A stretch of DNA of 5,893 nucleotides from Prolixibacteraceae bacterium. Its GTDB lineage: Bacteria > Bacteroidota > Bacteroidia > Bacteroidales > Prolixibacteraceae. The notes beneath the pieces were generated by a model that had not been told where the DNA came from, did no database searches, and worked only from the letters and a program-made list of their open reading frames with translations. Each line of letters begins with the position of its first letter. The first letter of the stretch is position 1. Both the position numbers and the translations under genes were made by a program. Location: contig JAQIDF010000095.1 of the NCBI GenBank assembly GCA_027858145.1, positions 1 through 5,893 of the forward strand, given 5' to 3'. Positions 1-5,891 of the stretch are shown piece by piece.

Positions 1-1158
1 CAGATGCAATTTGGAAAGCTGGGGATGCAGATTAACGATTCGCTGACCATTGACGACTGGAAAGAGGTGTACCGCAAACTTACGTACTGGGAAATGGAGC
101 TCGACAACTCGGATGACAAGGCGATGGACGAGGTATTGCAAATGCAAAAAACCGAGGCCAACCACGCTTTTTGCCGTTTTATATCGCGCAATTACCTTGA
201 TTGGTTAAAGAAAGATGCTGGTGAGCGTCCGCTGTTATCGCCTGATTTATTCAAGAAACGAATATTCCCGATACTGGATGAAGGGAAAAAGGTGTTTGTA
301 ATGCTTATCGACAATGTTAGGTTCGACCAGTGGAGGGCACTAAGTTCAATTATCAGTGACTACTACTCGGTGGTTGATGACGAAATGTACGTGAGTATTT
401 TGCCTACGGCAACCATGTTTGCCCGCAATAGTATTTTTGCTGGACTGATGCCGGCCGATATTAAACAAATCCATCCCGATTTTTGGTTTGATGATGACAA
501 TGAGGAAGGTGGGAAAAACAGTTTTGAAGTAGATTTACTGCACGAGCAAATGGCACGAAATGGCCGGAAAGAAAAACTTTTTTATGAAAAGATTACCACT
601 TCGAAACCGGGACGGAAAGGCAGCGATAACCTGAACCAGATCCTGCAATCGGATTTGGCCGTGATGGTGCTGAACTTTGTGGATATGATTTCGCACGCCC
701 GTACCGAAATGAACATGATACGCGAACTGGCAGGCAACGAAGCCGCATACCGGTCGTTAACCGTGAGCTGGTTTAAACACTCGGGGCTTACCGACTTGCT
801 GAAAGAGCTGGCAGCTCATAATTATGAACTGGTGCTAACAACCGACCACGGTACCATAAAAGTAAATAACCCGCTGAAAGTAATTGGTGAACGCAGTACC
901 AATACAAATCTACGGTATAAGCACGGGCGTAACTTGAATTATAACCCCAAAGAGGTTTTTGAGATTAAAAAACCATCGGAAGCCCGCTTACCGACAACCA
1001 ATGTAAGCACATCGTATATTTTTGCCATGAAGGATGATTTTTTCGCTTATCCGAATAACTTTAATTATTACGCCAATTACTATAAAAATACTTTCCAGCA
1101 TGGCGGTATTTCAATGGAAGAAATGTTGGTGCCCATTATAAGAATGCAGCCAAAATAA
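1..1158 (+). CDS. porX: PorX-type response regulator, PglZ (alkaline-phosphatase-like) effector part; 5' end cut by window
   Basis: The reading frame is open from base 1, so the gene starts upstream and 385 residues are visible. PorX proteins are about 515-520 residues, so the missing piece matches the N-terminal CheY-like receiver domain. The first ~70 visible residues are helical and match the three-helix linker, and the PglZ domain follows. Its metal and catalytic signature is intact: Asp in VMLIDN (codon at 310), the PTAT threonines (406 and 412), Asp and His in VDMISH (682, 694), Asp-His in TTDHG (844, 847) and His in FQHGG (1099). In this family, PorX works with the sensor kinase PorY and an ECF sigma factor to control type IX secretion, and the PglZ domain is a zinc-dependent phosphodiesterase acting on oligonucleotides. 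It is cytoplasmic. No terminator follows the stop. A different PglZ-containing regulator is possible because the receiver is unseen, but the linker and motif set fit PorX well. Confidence 0.88.
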   Translation, partial: QMQFGKLGMQINDSLTIDDWKEVYRKLTYWEMELDNSDDKAMDEVLQMQKTEANHAFCRFISRNYLDWLKKDAGERPLLSPDLFKKRIFPILDEGKKVFVMLIDNVRFDQWRALSSIISDYYSVVDDEMYVSILPTATMFARNSIFAGLMPADIKQIHPDFWFDDDNEEGGKNSFEVDLLHEQMARNGRKEKLFYEKITTSKPGRKGSDNLNQILQSDLAVMVLNFVDMISHARTEMNMIRELAGNEAAYRSLTVSWFKHSGLTDLLKELAAHNYELVLTTDHGTIKVNNPLKVIGERSTNTNLRYKHGRNLNYNPKEVFEIKKPSEARLPTTNVSTSYIFAMKDDFFAYPNNFNYYANYYKNTFQHGGISMEEMLVPIIRMQPK

Positions 1159-1295
1159 AAAATTTCCTAACCTATTGTTACTGAATAAGATTATCAACTT
1201 GTTCTTTTTTTTAAAGTTTTATAACATGAAAACAAGCCGGCAGATTGTGAAAATTTGGCTATATTTATTATCCGAAAAACAAAAAAAGAGTAAAC

Positions 1296-2384
1296 ATGAA
1301 CAATACGTACTGCGTTATCATGGCCGGCGGAATAGGAAGCCGTTTTTGGCCATTAAGTAAAACATCACGCCCTAAACAATTTATTGACATCCTTGGAAAT
1401 GGTGAAACACTTATACAACAAACTTACCGGCGATTATTAAAAATTTGTCCTTCCGAGAATTTTCTTGTTGTTACAAATCAGATTTATAAAGACCTGGTTT
1501 TAGAGCAATTACCCGACCTGGACGCTGAACAGGTGCTTTGCGAACCCTTGCGAAGAAATACAGCCCCTTGTGTGGCTTATGCCTCTCATAAAATAGAAAG
1601 TAAAAATAAAAATGCCAATATCATTGTTGCACCGTCTGACCATCTTATATCCAAAGAAGATGAGTTCATAAACGAGCTGCAAAAAGGCATCAGTTTTGTG
1701 GAGAAAAATGATGCGTTGCTAACTTTGGGAATTAAGCCTTGCAGGCCCGAAACAGGTTACGGGTATATACAAATAAACGGAAACGTTTCATTTGACGGTG
1801 CTACCAACTTGCATAAAGTAAAAACATTTACCGAGAAGCCCGATGCTAAAATGGCACAGGTTTTTATGGATAGTGGTGAGTTTTACTGGAACTCCGGAAT
1901 ATTTCTGTGGTCGCTGAAATCAATCGTGAAAGCTTTTGAAGAGCATCTTGGTGAAGTGAACGATCTTTTCGCAAAAGGGAGCAAGTATTATTACACCGAA
2001 GGAGAAGATGCATTTTTGAATAAAACATATTCAGAGTGCCCGAACATTTCAATTGATTATGGTGTGATGGAAAAGGCATCGAATGTGTATGTGCTGTGTG
2101 CCGATTTTGGATGGAGTGACCTGGGAACCTGGGGATCACTTTGGGATAACTCCGATAAAGATAAAAACCAAAATGCGATGAGTGGTAACAATATAAAAGT
2201 TTATGATACCGAAAACAGTATTGTAAATGTTGGTAGCGATAAGCTTGTTGTGGTTCAGGGGCTCGACGGTTACATTGTTGCCGAATCGGATAACACCCTT
2301 ATGATTTGTAAAAAGGAGGATGAACAGCAAATTCGTCAGTTCGTCAATGACATCCGCATTTCGAAAGGCGAAGAATACGTTTAG
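1296..2384 (+). CDS. manC: Mannose-1-phosphate guanylyltransferase (GDP-mannose pyrophosphorylase), short form
   Basis: Encodes a 362-residue enzyme that makes GDP-mannose from mannose-1-phosphate and GTP, feeding cytoplasmic synthesis of mannose-, fucose- or rhamnose-containing surface glycans. The nucleotidyltransferase signature is near the N-terminus (MAGGIGSRFWPLSKTSRPKQ, residues 9-28). It is followed by EPLRRNTAP (83-91), VAPSDHLI (111-118), FTEKPD (178-183), FYWNSGIFLW (196-205), SIDYGVMEK (252-260) and DFGWSDLGTWGSL (270-282). A short beta-helix-like tail (about 297-345) ends the protein. The C-terminal phosphomannose-isomerase cupin of the long bifunctional ManC/AlgA type is absent, as is common in Bacteroidota. 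The ATG is preceded by an A-rich leader with only a weak GAG-like Shine-Dalgarno, and the conserved N-terminal motif leaves no room for a later start. The 137-base gap after porX has a TAnnTTTG-like box (TATATTTA, 1260-1267) without a convincing -33 partner, so it may have its own promoter. An intrinsic terminator follows 24 bases after the stop. Confidence 0.95.
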   Translation: MNNTYCVIMAGGIGSRFWPLSKTSRPKQFIDILGNGETLIQQTYRRLLKICPSENFLVVTNQIYKDLVLEQLPDLDAEQVLCEPLRRNTAPCVAYASHKIESKNKNANIIVAPSDHLISKEDEFINELQKGISFVEKNDALLTLGIKPCRPETGYGYIQINGNVSFDGATNLHKVKTFTEKPDAKMAQVFMDSGEFYWNSGIFLWSLKSIVKAFEEHLGEVNDLFAKGSKYYYTEGEDAFLNKTYSECPNISIDYGVMEKASNVYVLCADFGWSDLGTWGSLWDNSDKDKNQNAMSGNNIKVYDTENSIVNVGSDKLVVVQGLDGYIVAESDNTLMICKKEDEQQIRQFVNDIRISKGEEYV

Positions 2385-2408
2385 GTTTTTATTGATAAGA
2401 TATAAATT

Positions 2409-2444
2409 AACCGGGGTTGGCTTATGGCTTACCCCGGTTTTTTT
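2409..2444 (+). terminator. Intrinsic terminator of manC, between convergent genes
   Basis: A perfect 9-base-pair stem (AACCGGGGT at 2409-2417 with ACCCCGGTT at 2431-2439) closes a 13-base loop and runs into seven consecutive T (2438-2444). This is a classic rho-independent terminator for the plus strand. It lies between the ends of manC and the permease gene. Read on the minus strand, the same stem is followed by TAATTTATA, so it may also weakly stop permease transcription. Confidence 0.9.
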
Positions 2445-2463
2445 ATGTGACTGTTGAAAAAAT

Positions 2464-3831
2464 TCACACAAATAGAGCAGCGATCATTGTTGTGACAAGC
2501 CCGCCAACGGCAATAATAGACTCCATTACAGTCCACGATTGCAGCGTTTGTTTTTCGTTCATACGCAGATATTTTCCTACCAGCCAGAATCCGCTATCGT
2601 TAACATGCGACAATAAAGTTGCCCCCGATGCAATGGCCAATACCACCAATGCACGGTGTGGGTCGGTTAGGTTCATTTCCTGAATGAGCGGTGCCATAAT
2701 TCCGGCTGCGGTAATCATAGCAACAGTTGCCGATCCTTGTGTTACCCGCACAATGGCAGCCAGCATCCAGGCCAGGAAGATAGGGGGCAGGGAAGATCCG
2801 GCCATCGATTCGGCAAGTATTTTGCCTATACCGCTGTCAACCAGCACTTCTTTAAATACACCACCGGCACCGGTAATTAAAATAATGATACCTGCCGGGC
2901 CAAGAGCTTTGGTGCTCAGATCGAGTACGGTTTTCTTCGACATGCCCCTGCGGATACATAGAAAATAAATGGCAAGCAGTGTGGCTATAATCAATGCTGA
3001 AAACGGATGCCCCAAAAAACTGACGATGTTGGTAAATGTTGTTTTTGCGATGATCTGTTTGCTAATGAGCACATCCGAAAGGGTGTTCAGCAGAATAAGA
3101 AATAACGGGATACCTATTAAAATGGCGATCAGCCGGAATGATGGTGGTGGCTGCAAGCTATCGCTTTCAGAATTTTCAGTAATTAAATCTGAAGTTTCTT
3201 CCGGCGGATGTACCATGATGCGTTTTGAAATAAATCGCCCCCACACTGGGCCGGCCAAAACTGCCACCGGAAAACCAAGGATGACACCAAACAGTATGAC
3301 CCAGCCCAGCTGAACATTTATGATTTCGGCAACAGCAACCGGACCGGGTGTTGGCGGGATAAAGCTATGGGTAACGGCCAAGCCGGCTAATAAAGGTATG
3401 CCGTAAAACAAAAGCGATTTTTTGGTGTCGCGCGCCATGGCATAAATAATGGGAACAAGAATAATAAAACCCACATCGAAGAAAACAGGAATAGCTACGA
3501 TGAATCCTGCCACTACCATTGCCGATGGAGCCCGTTTTTCACCAAATTTTTTGATAAGCGTATGAGCCAGCGACACTGCCCCGCCCGAGCTTTCGAGCAT
3601 TTGCCCGAAAATGGCGCCAAGCCCCACCACCGTAGCAACAAAACCAAGGGTTCCGCCCATGCCGTTTTGTATGCTGTTAATTACCCCCTCAAGTGGCATA
3701 CCCGAAAGGATGCCGACATAAATAGAGGCAATGAGTAACGAAATAAAAGCACTAATTTTTAACTTAAGCACCAAAAACAGCAGTATGGCTACCGCCGAAA
3801 CAACAATAAAAACAAGGTAAGGAGTTGACAT
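2464..3831 (-). CDS. GntP-family gluconate/sugar-acid:H+ symporter
   Basis: Encodes a 455-residue, strongly hydrophobic inner-membrane permease of the GntP family, whose members import gluconate and related acids (idonate, fructuronate, glycerate) with protons. Family hallmarks are the N-terminal membrane segment with KISAFISLL, GMGGTLGFVATVVGLGAIFG (57-76), PVFFDVGFIILVP (115-127), THSFIPPTPGP (154-164), RVTQGSATVAM (362-372) and SHVNDSGFW (408-416). A polar, probably cytoplasmic loop lies at about 209-231. Length is normal for the family (about 440-455). I chose the ATG at 3829-3831 because MSTPYLVF lines up with typical GntP N-termini. An in-frame ATG at 3874-3876 would add 15 residues (MSEILFLHLNPKPYT) with no family counterpart. 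Exact substrate cannot be read from sequence. No gluconate kinase or dehydratase gene is adjacent. The gene converges on manC and diverges from the DUF1080 hydrolase, so co-regulation with the latter is possible but unproven. Confidence 0.92.
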   Translation of the reverse strand: MSTPYLVFIVVSAVAILLFLVLKLKISAFISLLIASIYVGILSGMPLEGVINSIQNGMGGTLGFVATVVGLGAIFGQMLESSGGAVSLAHTLIKKFGEKRAPSAMVVAGFIVAIPVFFDVGFIILVPIIYAMARDTKKSLLFYGIPLLAGLAVTHSFIPPTPGPVAVAEIINVQLGWVILFGVILGFPVAVLAGPVWGRFISKRIMVHPPEETSDLITENSESDSLQPPPSFRLIAILIGIPLFLILLNTLSDVLISKQIIAKTTFTNIVSFLGHPFSALIIATLLAIYFLCIRRGMSKKTVLDLSTKALGPAGIIILITGAGGVFKEVLVDSGIGKILAESMAGSSLPPIFLAWMLAAIVRVTQGSATVAMITAAGIMAPLIQEMNLTDPHRALVVLAIASGATLLSHVNDSGFWLVGKYLRMNEKQTLQSWTVMESIIAVGGLVTTMIAALFV

Positions 3832-3933
3832 AGTATACGGTTTAGGATTTAAATGTAGGAATAAAATTTCTGACATCCATGCACTTTATAAGAATAAAAA
3901 AGAGCATATTTGTTCATACTAAAATCAAATATT
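3832..3933. promoter_or_regulatory. Divergent promoter region between the permease and the DUF1080 lipoprotein
   Basis: This 102-base AT-rich spacer must hold the start signals of both divergent genes. On the minus strand TACATTTA (3857-3850) matches the Bacteroidota -7 consensus TAnnTTTG at all but the last base and would give a leader of about 10 bases. On the plus strand CATATTTG (3905-3912) also misses by one base, with a poor TTTA (3885-3888) near the expected -33 position. No clear -33 TTTG box or operator palindrome was found on either side. The individual boxes are weak calls. The region itself is supported mainly by gene arrangement. Confidence 0.4.
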
Positions 3934-4725
3934 ATGAAGATGTTTACAAAATTATTGGTGAGTGAAGAATCTCTAAATCCTCGTCATTTTATTAAAATGG
4001 TCGTTTTTGTAATGGCAGGTATTTTTTTCTCCTGCAACTCAGAAAATACTTCAGAAGAAAAATGGGTGCCGCTTTTTAATGGCAAAAACATTGATGGCTG
4101 GACGGTGAAAATTACCGGGCATGAGTTGAATGATAATTATGCCAATACCTTCAGGGTTGAAGATGGTATTCTTAAAGCATGTTACGATGATTACGAACAG
4201 TTCGACAATAATTTTGGTCACTTGTTTTATGAAAAGCCTTTCTCCAGTTTTAAGCTGAAGGTTGAATATCGTATTGTTGGACAGCAAATGGACGGTGGGC
4301 CGGAGTGGGGCAACCGCAACAACGGGGTGATGTTACATTCGCAATCGCCTGAAACGATGGAGCTCGATCAGAATTTTCCGGTATCGATTGAGGCTCAGCT
4401 GCTGAGCAATAGTCCGGACACTAAACGGCCAAACGGTAATGTTTGCACGCCCGGAACTACGGTTGAGGTAAATGGTAAACGCTTACAGGAGCACTGTTTT
4501 AATTCAAGCTCCAAACCTAATTACGATGGCGAGTGGGTTACATTCGAACTGGTGGTTTACGGCGATTCTATCGCACATCACATTGTTGATGGTGATACCG
4601 TGTTAACTTATACAAATATACAACTTGACGATGGCAGCCCATTGTCTGAAGGGTACATTGCATTGCAGTCTGAAAGTCATCCTACCGAGTTCAGGTCGGT
4701 TGAGATTATGGGGCTTAGGAAATAG
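3934..4725 (+). CDS. DUF1080 / 3-keto-disaccharide hydrolase domain protein, probable lipoprotein
   Basis: Encodes 263 residues from the ATG at 3934, with an A-rich leader typical of Bacteroidota. An upstream in-frame TTG (3910) is less likely. The N-terminus has a hydrophobic stretch MVVFVMAGIFFSC ending at Cys34, a loose lipobox (F-F-S-C), followed by a Ser/Glu/Asn-rich linker. I therefore expect a lipid-anchored envelope protein. The rest is one DUF1080 domain with a concanavalin-like jelly-roll fold: WVPLFNGKNIDGW (44-56), FRVEDGILK (73-81), GNRNNGVMLH (126-135), FPVSIEAQLL (148-157) and the closing GYIALQSESHPTEFRSVEI (240-258). Characterised members of this family cleave 3-keto-glycosides made by a partner oxidoreductase, but many are uncharacterised and the specific substrate here is unknown. 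No such oxidoreductase is visible in the window. The permease gene diverges from it. The region before the hydrophobic core is unusually long (about 21 residues), which leaves some doubt about the exact start. No strong terminator follows. Confidence 0.87.
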   Translation: MKMFTKLLVSEESLNPRHFIKMVVFVMAGIFFSCNSENTSEEKWVPLFNGKNIDGWTVKITGHELNDNYANTFRVEDGILKACYDDYEQFDNNFGHLFYEKPFSSFKLKVEYRIVGQQMDGGPEWGNRNNGVMLHSQSPETMELDQNFPVSIEAQLLSNSPDTKRPNGNVCTPGTTVEVNGKRLQEHCFNSSSKPNYDGEWVTFELVVYGDSIAHHIVDGDTVLTYTNIQLDDGSPLSEGYIALQSESHPTEFRSVEIMGLRK

Positions 4726-4732
4726 GAGAACT

Positions 4733-4774
4733 GTGGTTAAAATCCACCGCAAAGACGCAGAGGCGCGAAGAAAA
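4733..4774 (+). repeat. Direct repeat, copy A, built of three 8-base units
   Basis: This copy starts GTGGTTAAAA and ends CGAAGAAAA, and is repeated with small changes at 4865-4909. Its core is three consecutive 8-base units, CGCAAAGA, CGCAGAGG and CGCGAAGA (4748-4771), consensus CGCARAGR. It begins 7 bases after the DUF1080 stop codon. GTGG and CCAC (4733-4736 and 4744-4747) can form a short 4-base-pair stem. I recall similar purine-rich CGCAAAGA-type repeats scattered in other bacterial genomes, but cannot verify that here. No coding role is supported. Confidence 0.8.
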
Positions 4775-4793
4775 TAGCCATTGGTGAAAAAAG

Positions 4794-4821
4794 TCATTAG
4801 TCATTGGCCATTAGGAATTGG
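4794..4821 (+). repeat. Degenerate 7-base tandem repeat, four units
   Basis: Four consecutive 7-base units can be read: TCATTAG, TCATTGG, CCATTAG and GAATTGG. Each shares an ATTRG ending. A related CCATTGG (4778-4784) lies just upstream. The tract sits between the two copies of the larger direct repeat. It is non-coding, and its function is unknown. Confidence 0.65.
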
Positions 4822-4839
4822 GCGCCTGTAAAAGCAGCA

Positions 4840-4852
4840 AACCCACAGGGTT
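4840..4852 (+). other. Small perfect hairpin in the repeat-rich gap
   Basis: AACCC and GGGTT pair perfectly around an ACA triloop, followed by the A/T-rich TAAATATTAAT. An alternative pairing of CCTGT (4825-4829) with ACAGG (4845-4849) would compete with it. It could be a weak 3' end for the DUF1080 transcript, but the T-run expected of an intrinsic terminator is missing. Confidence 0.3.
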
Positions 4853-4864
4853 AAATATTAATCA

Positions 4865-4909
4865 GTGGTTAAAAGATTTCACCGCAAAGACGCCAAGGCG
4901 CAAAGAAAA
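4865..4909 (+). repeat. Direct repeat, copy B, built of three 8-base units
   Basis: This is the second copy of the repeat at 4733-4774, offset by 132 bases. It shares GTGGTTAAAA, then CACCGCAAAGACGC, then AGGCGC and AAGAAAA, and carries a 3-base insertion relative to copy A. Its 8-base units are CGCAAAGA, CGCCAAGG and CGCAAAGA (4883-4906). The insertion sequence begins 18 bases downstream, so the element landed just beside, not inside, the repeat. Confidence 0.8.
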
Positions 4910-4927
4910 AATTGAAATAAAATAATA

Positions 4928-4948
4928 GGTATAATCGGTTAGACCGCA
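4928..4948 (+). repeat. Left terminal inverted repeat of the insertion sequence
   Basis: Begins GGTATAATCGGTTAGACCG. It matches the reverse complement of 5871-5891 at 17 of 21 positions, with mismatches only at positions 7, 8, 11 and 17. Positions 9-19 form a perfect dyad (CGGT-TAG-ACCG). A TATAAT hexamer at 4930-4935 is present only in this end and could help start transposase transcription, though no well-spaced -35 partner is seen. Confidence 0.85.
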
Positions 4949-4960
4949 GGATTTCCAGTA

Positions 4961-4981
4961 CCTTTACCAATTGGGAAAGGG
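4961..4981 (+). promoter_or_regulatory. Near-palindrome overlapping the transposase ribosome binding site
   Basis: CCTTTACC pairs with GGGAAAGG around an AATT loop, with one A-G mismatch (4961-4980). The right arm contains the purine-rich Shine-Dalgarno AAAGGG (4976-4981), which lies 7 bases before the ATG at 4989. If the hairpin forms in an mRNA, the ribosome binding site is paired and transposase translation should drop. Insertion sequences are known to use such sequestration to avoid being expressed from outside promoters. Here it is inferred from sequence only. Confidence 0.5.
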
Positions 4982-4988
4982 TTTATAT

Positions 4989-5846
4989 ATGGGTTTGAAT
5001 TCAATTGAATTTCACAGGCGGTTTCAGAGCGATGAAGACTGTTTAGAGTATTTATCAGAATTAAAATGGAGTGATATCTACTCTTGTAGAAAATGTGGTT
5101 GTGACAGATACTGCAAAGGCAGAACGCAGTTTTCACGCCGGTGTATAAAATGTGGATATGATGAAAGTGTAACAGCGTATACGGCTTTCGAGAAATGTAA
5201 GTTTTCATTATTAGTTGCATTTCATATTGTTTTCAAGATAAGCACCAAAGTCAAGGGAATGTCCTCCAGAGAATTGTCAAATGAATTTGATTTAAGACAA
5301 AAGACTTGCTGGTCGTTTAAGAGAAAGATACAGCAATGCATGACAAGTTCAAGAAAGCATAAGATTGTAGGTAAGGTACATATCGATGAGTTTTATATAG
5401 GACAATATGAAGAGAATAAAGTTGGAAGAACCACCGATGGCAAGAAAAAATTAGTAATTGTCGCTTTGGAGATATTAGATGATGGTGTTGGTCGAGCTTA
5501 CGCACGAATAATAGAAAATGCATCTTCAAAAGAATTTCGTCCATTCTTCGAAGACTATATTAGTAATGAAGCGCAGATTGTCACGGATGAATGGAGAGGT
5601 TATTTGCCATTAAAAAAGGATTATCCTCTTCTTACGCAGTTACCTTCAAAAAAAGGTTCAAATTTCAAAGAGCTTCATCTTCATATAATGAACATACAAG
5701 GATGGTTGCGCGGAATACACCACCATTGCAGTAAAGAACACTTACAGGGTTATCTCGATGAATTCCATTTTAGATATAACCGGAGGGCATATATGGGGAC
5801 AATATTCAATGTAACCCTCAATAAAATGGTTAAAAATTCAAAATAG
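4989..5846 (+). CDS. IS1595-family transposase (ISXO2-like domain)
   Basis: Encodes 285 residues from the ATG at 4989, which has a good Shine-Dalgarno (AAAGGG, 7-base spacing). A TTG at 4971 lies inside the hairpin and is not preferred. It catalyses cut-and-paste-type movement of the surrounding element. An N-terminal zinc ribbon is shown by Cys33-x2-Cys36 and Cys52-x2-Cys55. A helical DNA-binding region follows (about 70-120). The RNase-H-like catalytic core carries Asp133 in VHIDEFYIG and Asp200 in IVTDEWRGY. Where many relatives have a glutamate, this protein has the His/Asn-rich ELHLHIMN (228-235), followed by WLRGIHHHCSKEHLQ and YLDEFHFRYNRR, a pattern I associate with a subgroup common in Bacteroidota. 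The length is normal and there is no frameshift, so it is likely functional. The gene looks more A/T-rich than porX or the permease, which suits a mobile gene. Confidence 0.93.
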   Translation: MGLNSIEFHRRFQSDEDCLEYLSELKWSDIYSCRKCGCDRYCKGRTQFSRRCIKCGYDESVTAYTAFEKCKFSLLVAFHIVFKISTKVKGMSSRELSNEFDLRQKTCWSFKRKIQQCMTSSRKHKIVGKVHIDEFYIGQYEENKVGRTTDGKKKLVIVALEILDDGVGRAYARIIENASSKEFRPFFEDYISNEAQIVTDEWRGYLPLKKDYPLLTQLPSKKGSNFKELHLHIMNIQGWLRGIHHHCSKEHLQGYLDEFHFRYNRRAYMGTIFNVTLNKMVKNSK

Positions 5847-5870
5847 TCAATAATGACAGGGGGCTCAGGG

Positions 5871-5891
5871 TGCGCTCTAAGCGCCTATACC
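5871..5891 (-). repeat. Right terminal inverted repeat of the insertion sequence
   Basis: Reading inward on the minus strand it begins GGTATAGGCGCTTAGAGCGC. It mirrors the left end at 17 of 21 positions and carries its own perfect dyad (GCGCT-CTA-AGCGC on the plus strand, 5872-5884), one base pair longer than that of the left end. It starts 24 bases after the transposase stop codon. Confidence 0.85.

Larger units (their letters stand above)
4928..5891 (+). mobile_element. Complete IS1595-family (ISXO2-like) insertion sequence, 964 bp
   Basis: The element is bounded by imperfect terminal inverted repeats (17 of the first 21 bases match) and holds a single intact IS1595-type transposase gene, so it appears complete. 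Both ends start GGTATA reading inward. The IS1595 family usually makes 8-base target duplications. The left flank is AAATAATA (4920-4927), and the only two bases visible after the right end are AA (5892-5893), which agree with a duplication but are too few to prove it. The element inserted into AT-rich intergenic DNA downstream of the DUF1080 gene and so seems not to have broken a gene. No passenger gene is present. Confidence 0.85.

Noticed and set aside
1175..1360. Open frame of 61 codons (TTG start, or 44 codons from ATG at 1226) overlapping the manC start
   Set aside because: It overlaps the conserved N-terminus of manC by 65 bases in another frame, has no recognisable domain, and its low-complexity start reflects the AT-rich leader.
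2684..3313. Two plus-strand open frames opposite the permease gene
   Set aside because: They are shadows of the strongly conserved GntP gene on the other strand. Their translations show no family motifs.
3832..3876. Fifteen-residue N-terminal extension of the permease from the ATG at 3874-3876
   Set aside because: The downstream ATG at 3829-3831 places the first membrane segment as in typical GntP proteins, and the extension has no family counterpart.
4603..4797. Minus-strand 64-codon frame across the end of the DUF1080 gene
   Set aside because: It runs through the direct repeat and the coding gene in antisense. The LRASASLRW-like segment is just the translated repeat.
4733..4909. CRISPR array
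   Set aside because: There are only two imperfect repeats with a 90-base gap that is itself repetitive, and no cas genes are present.
4939..5220. Minus-strand 93-codon frame opposite the transposase start
   Set aside because: Antisense shadow of the zinc-ribbon part of the transposase, with no supporting motif or start signal.
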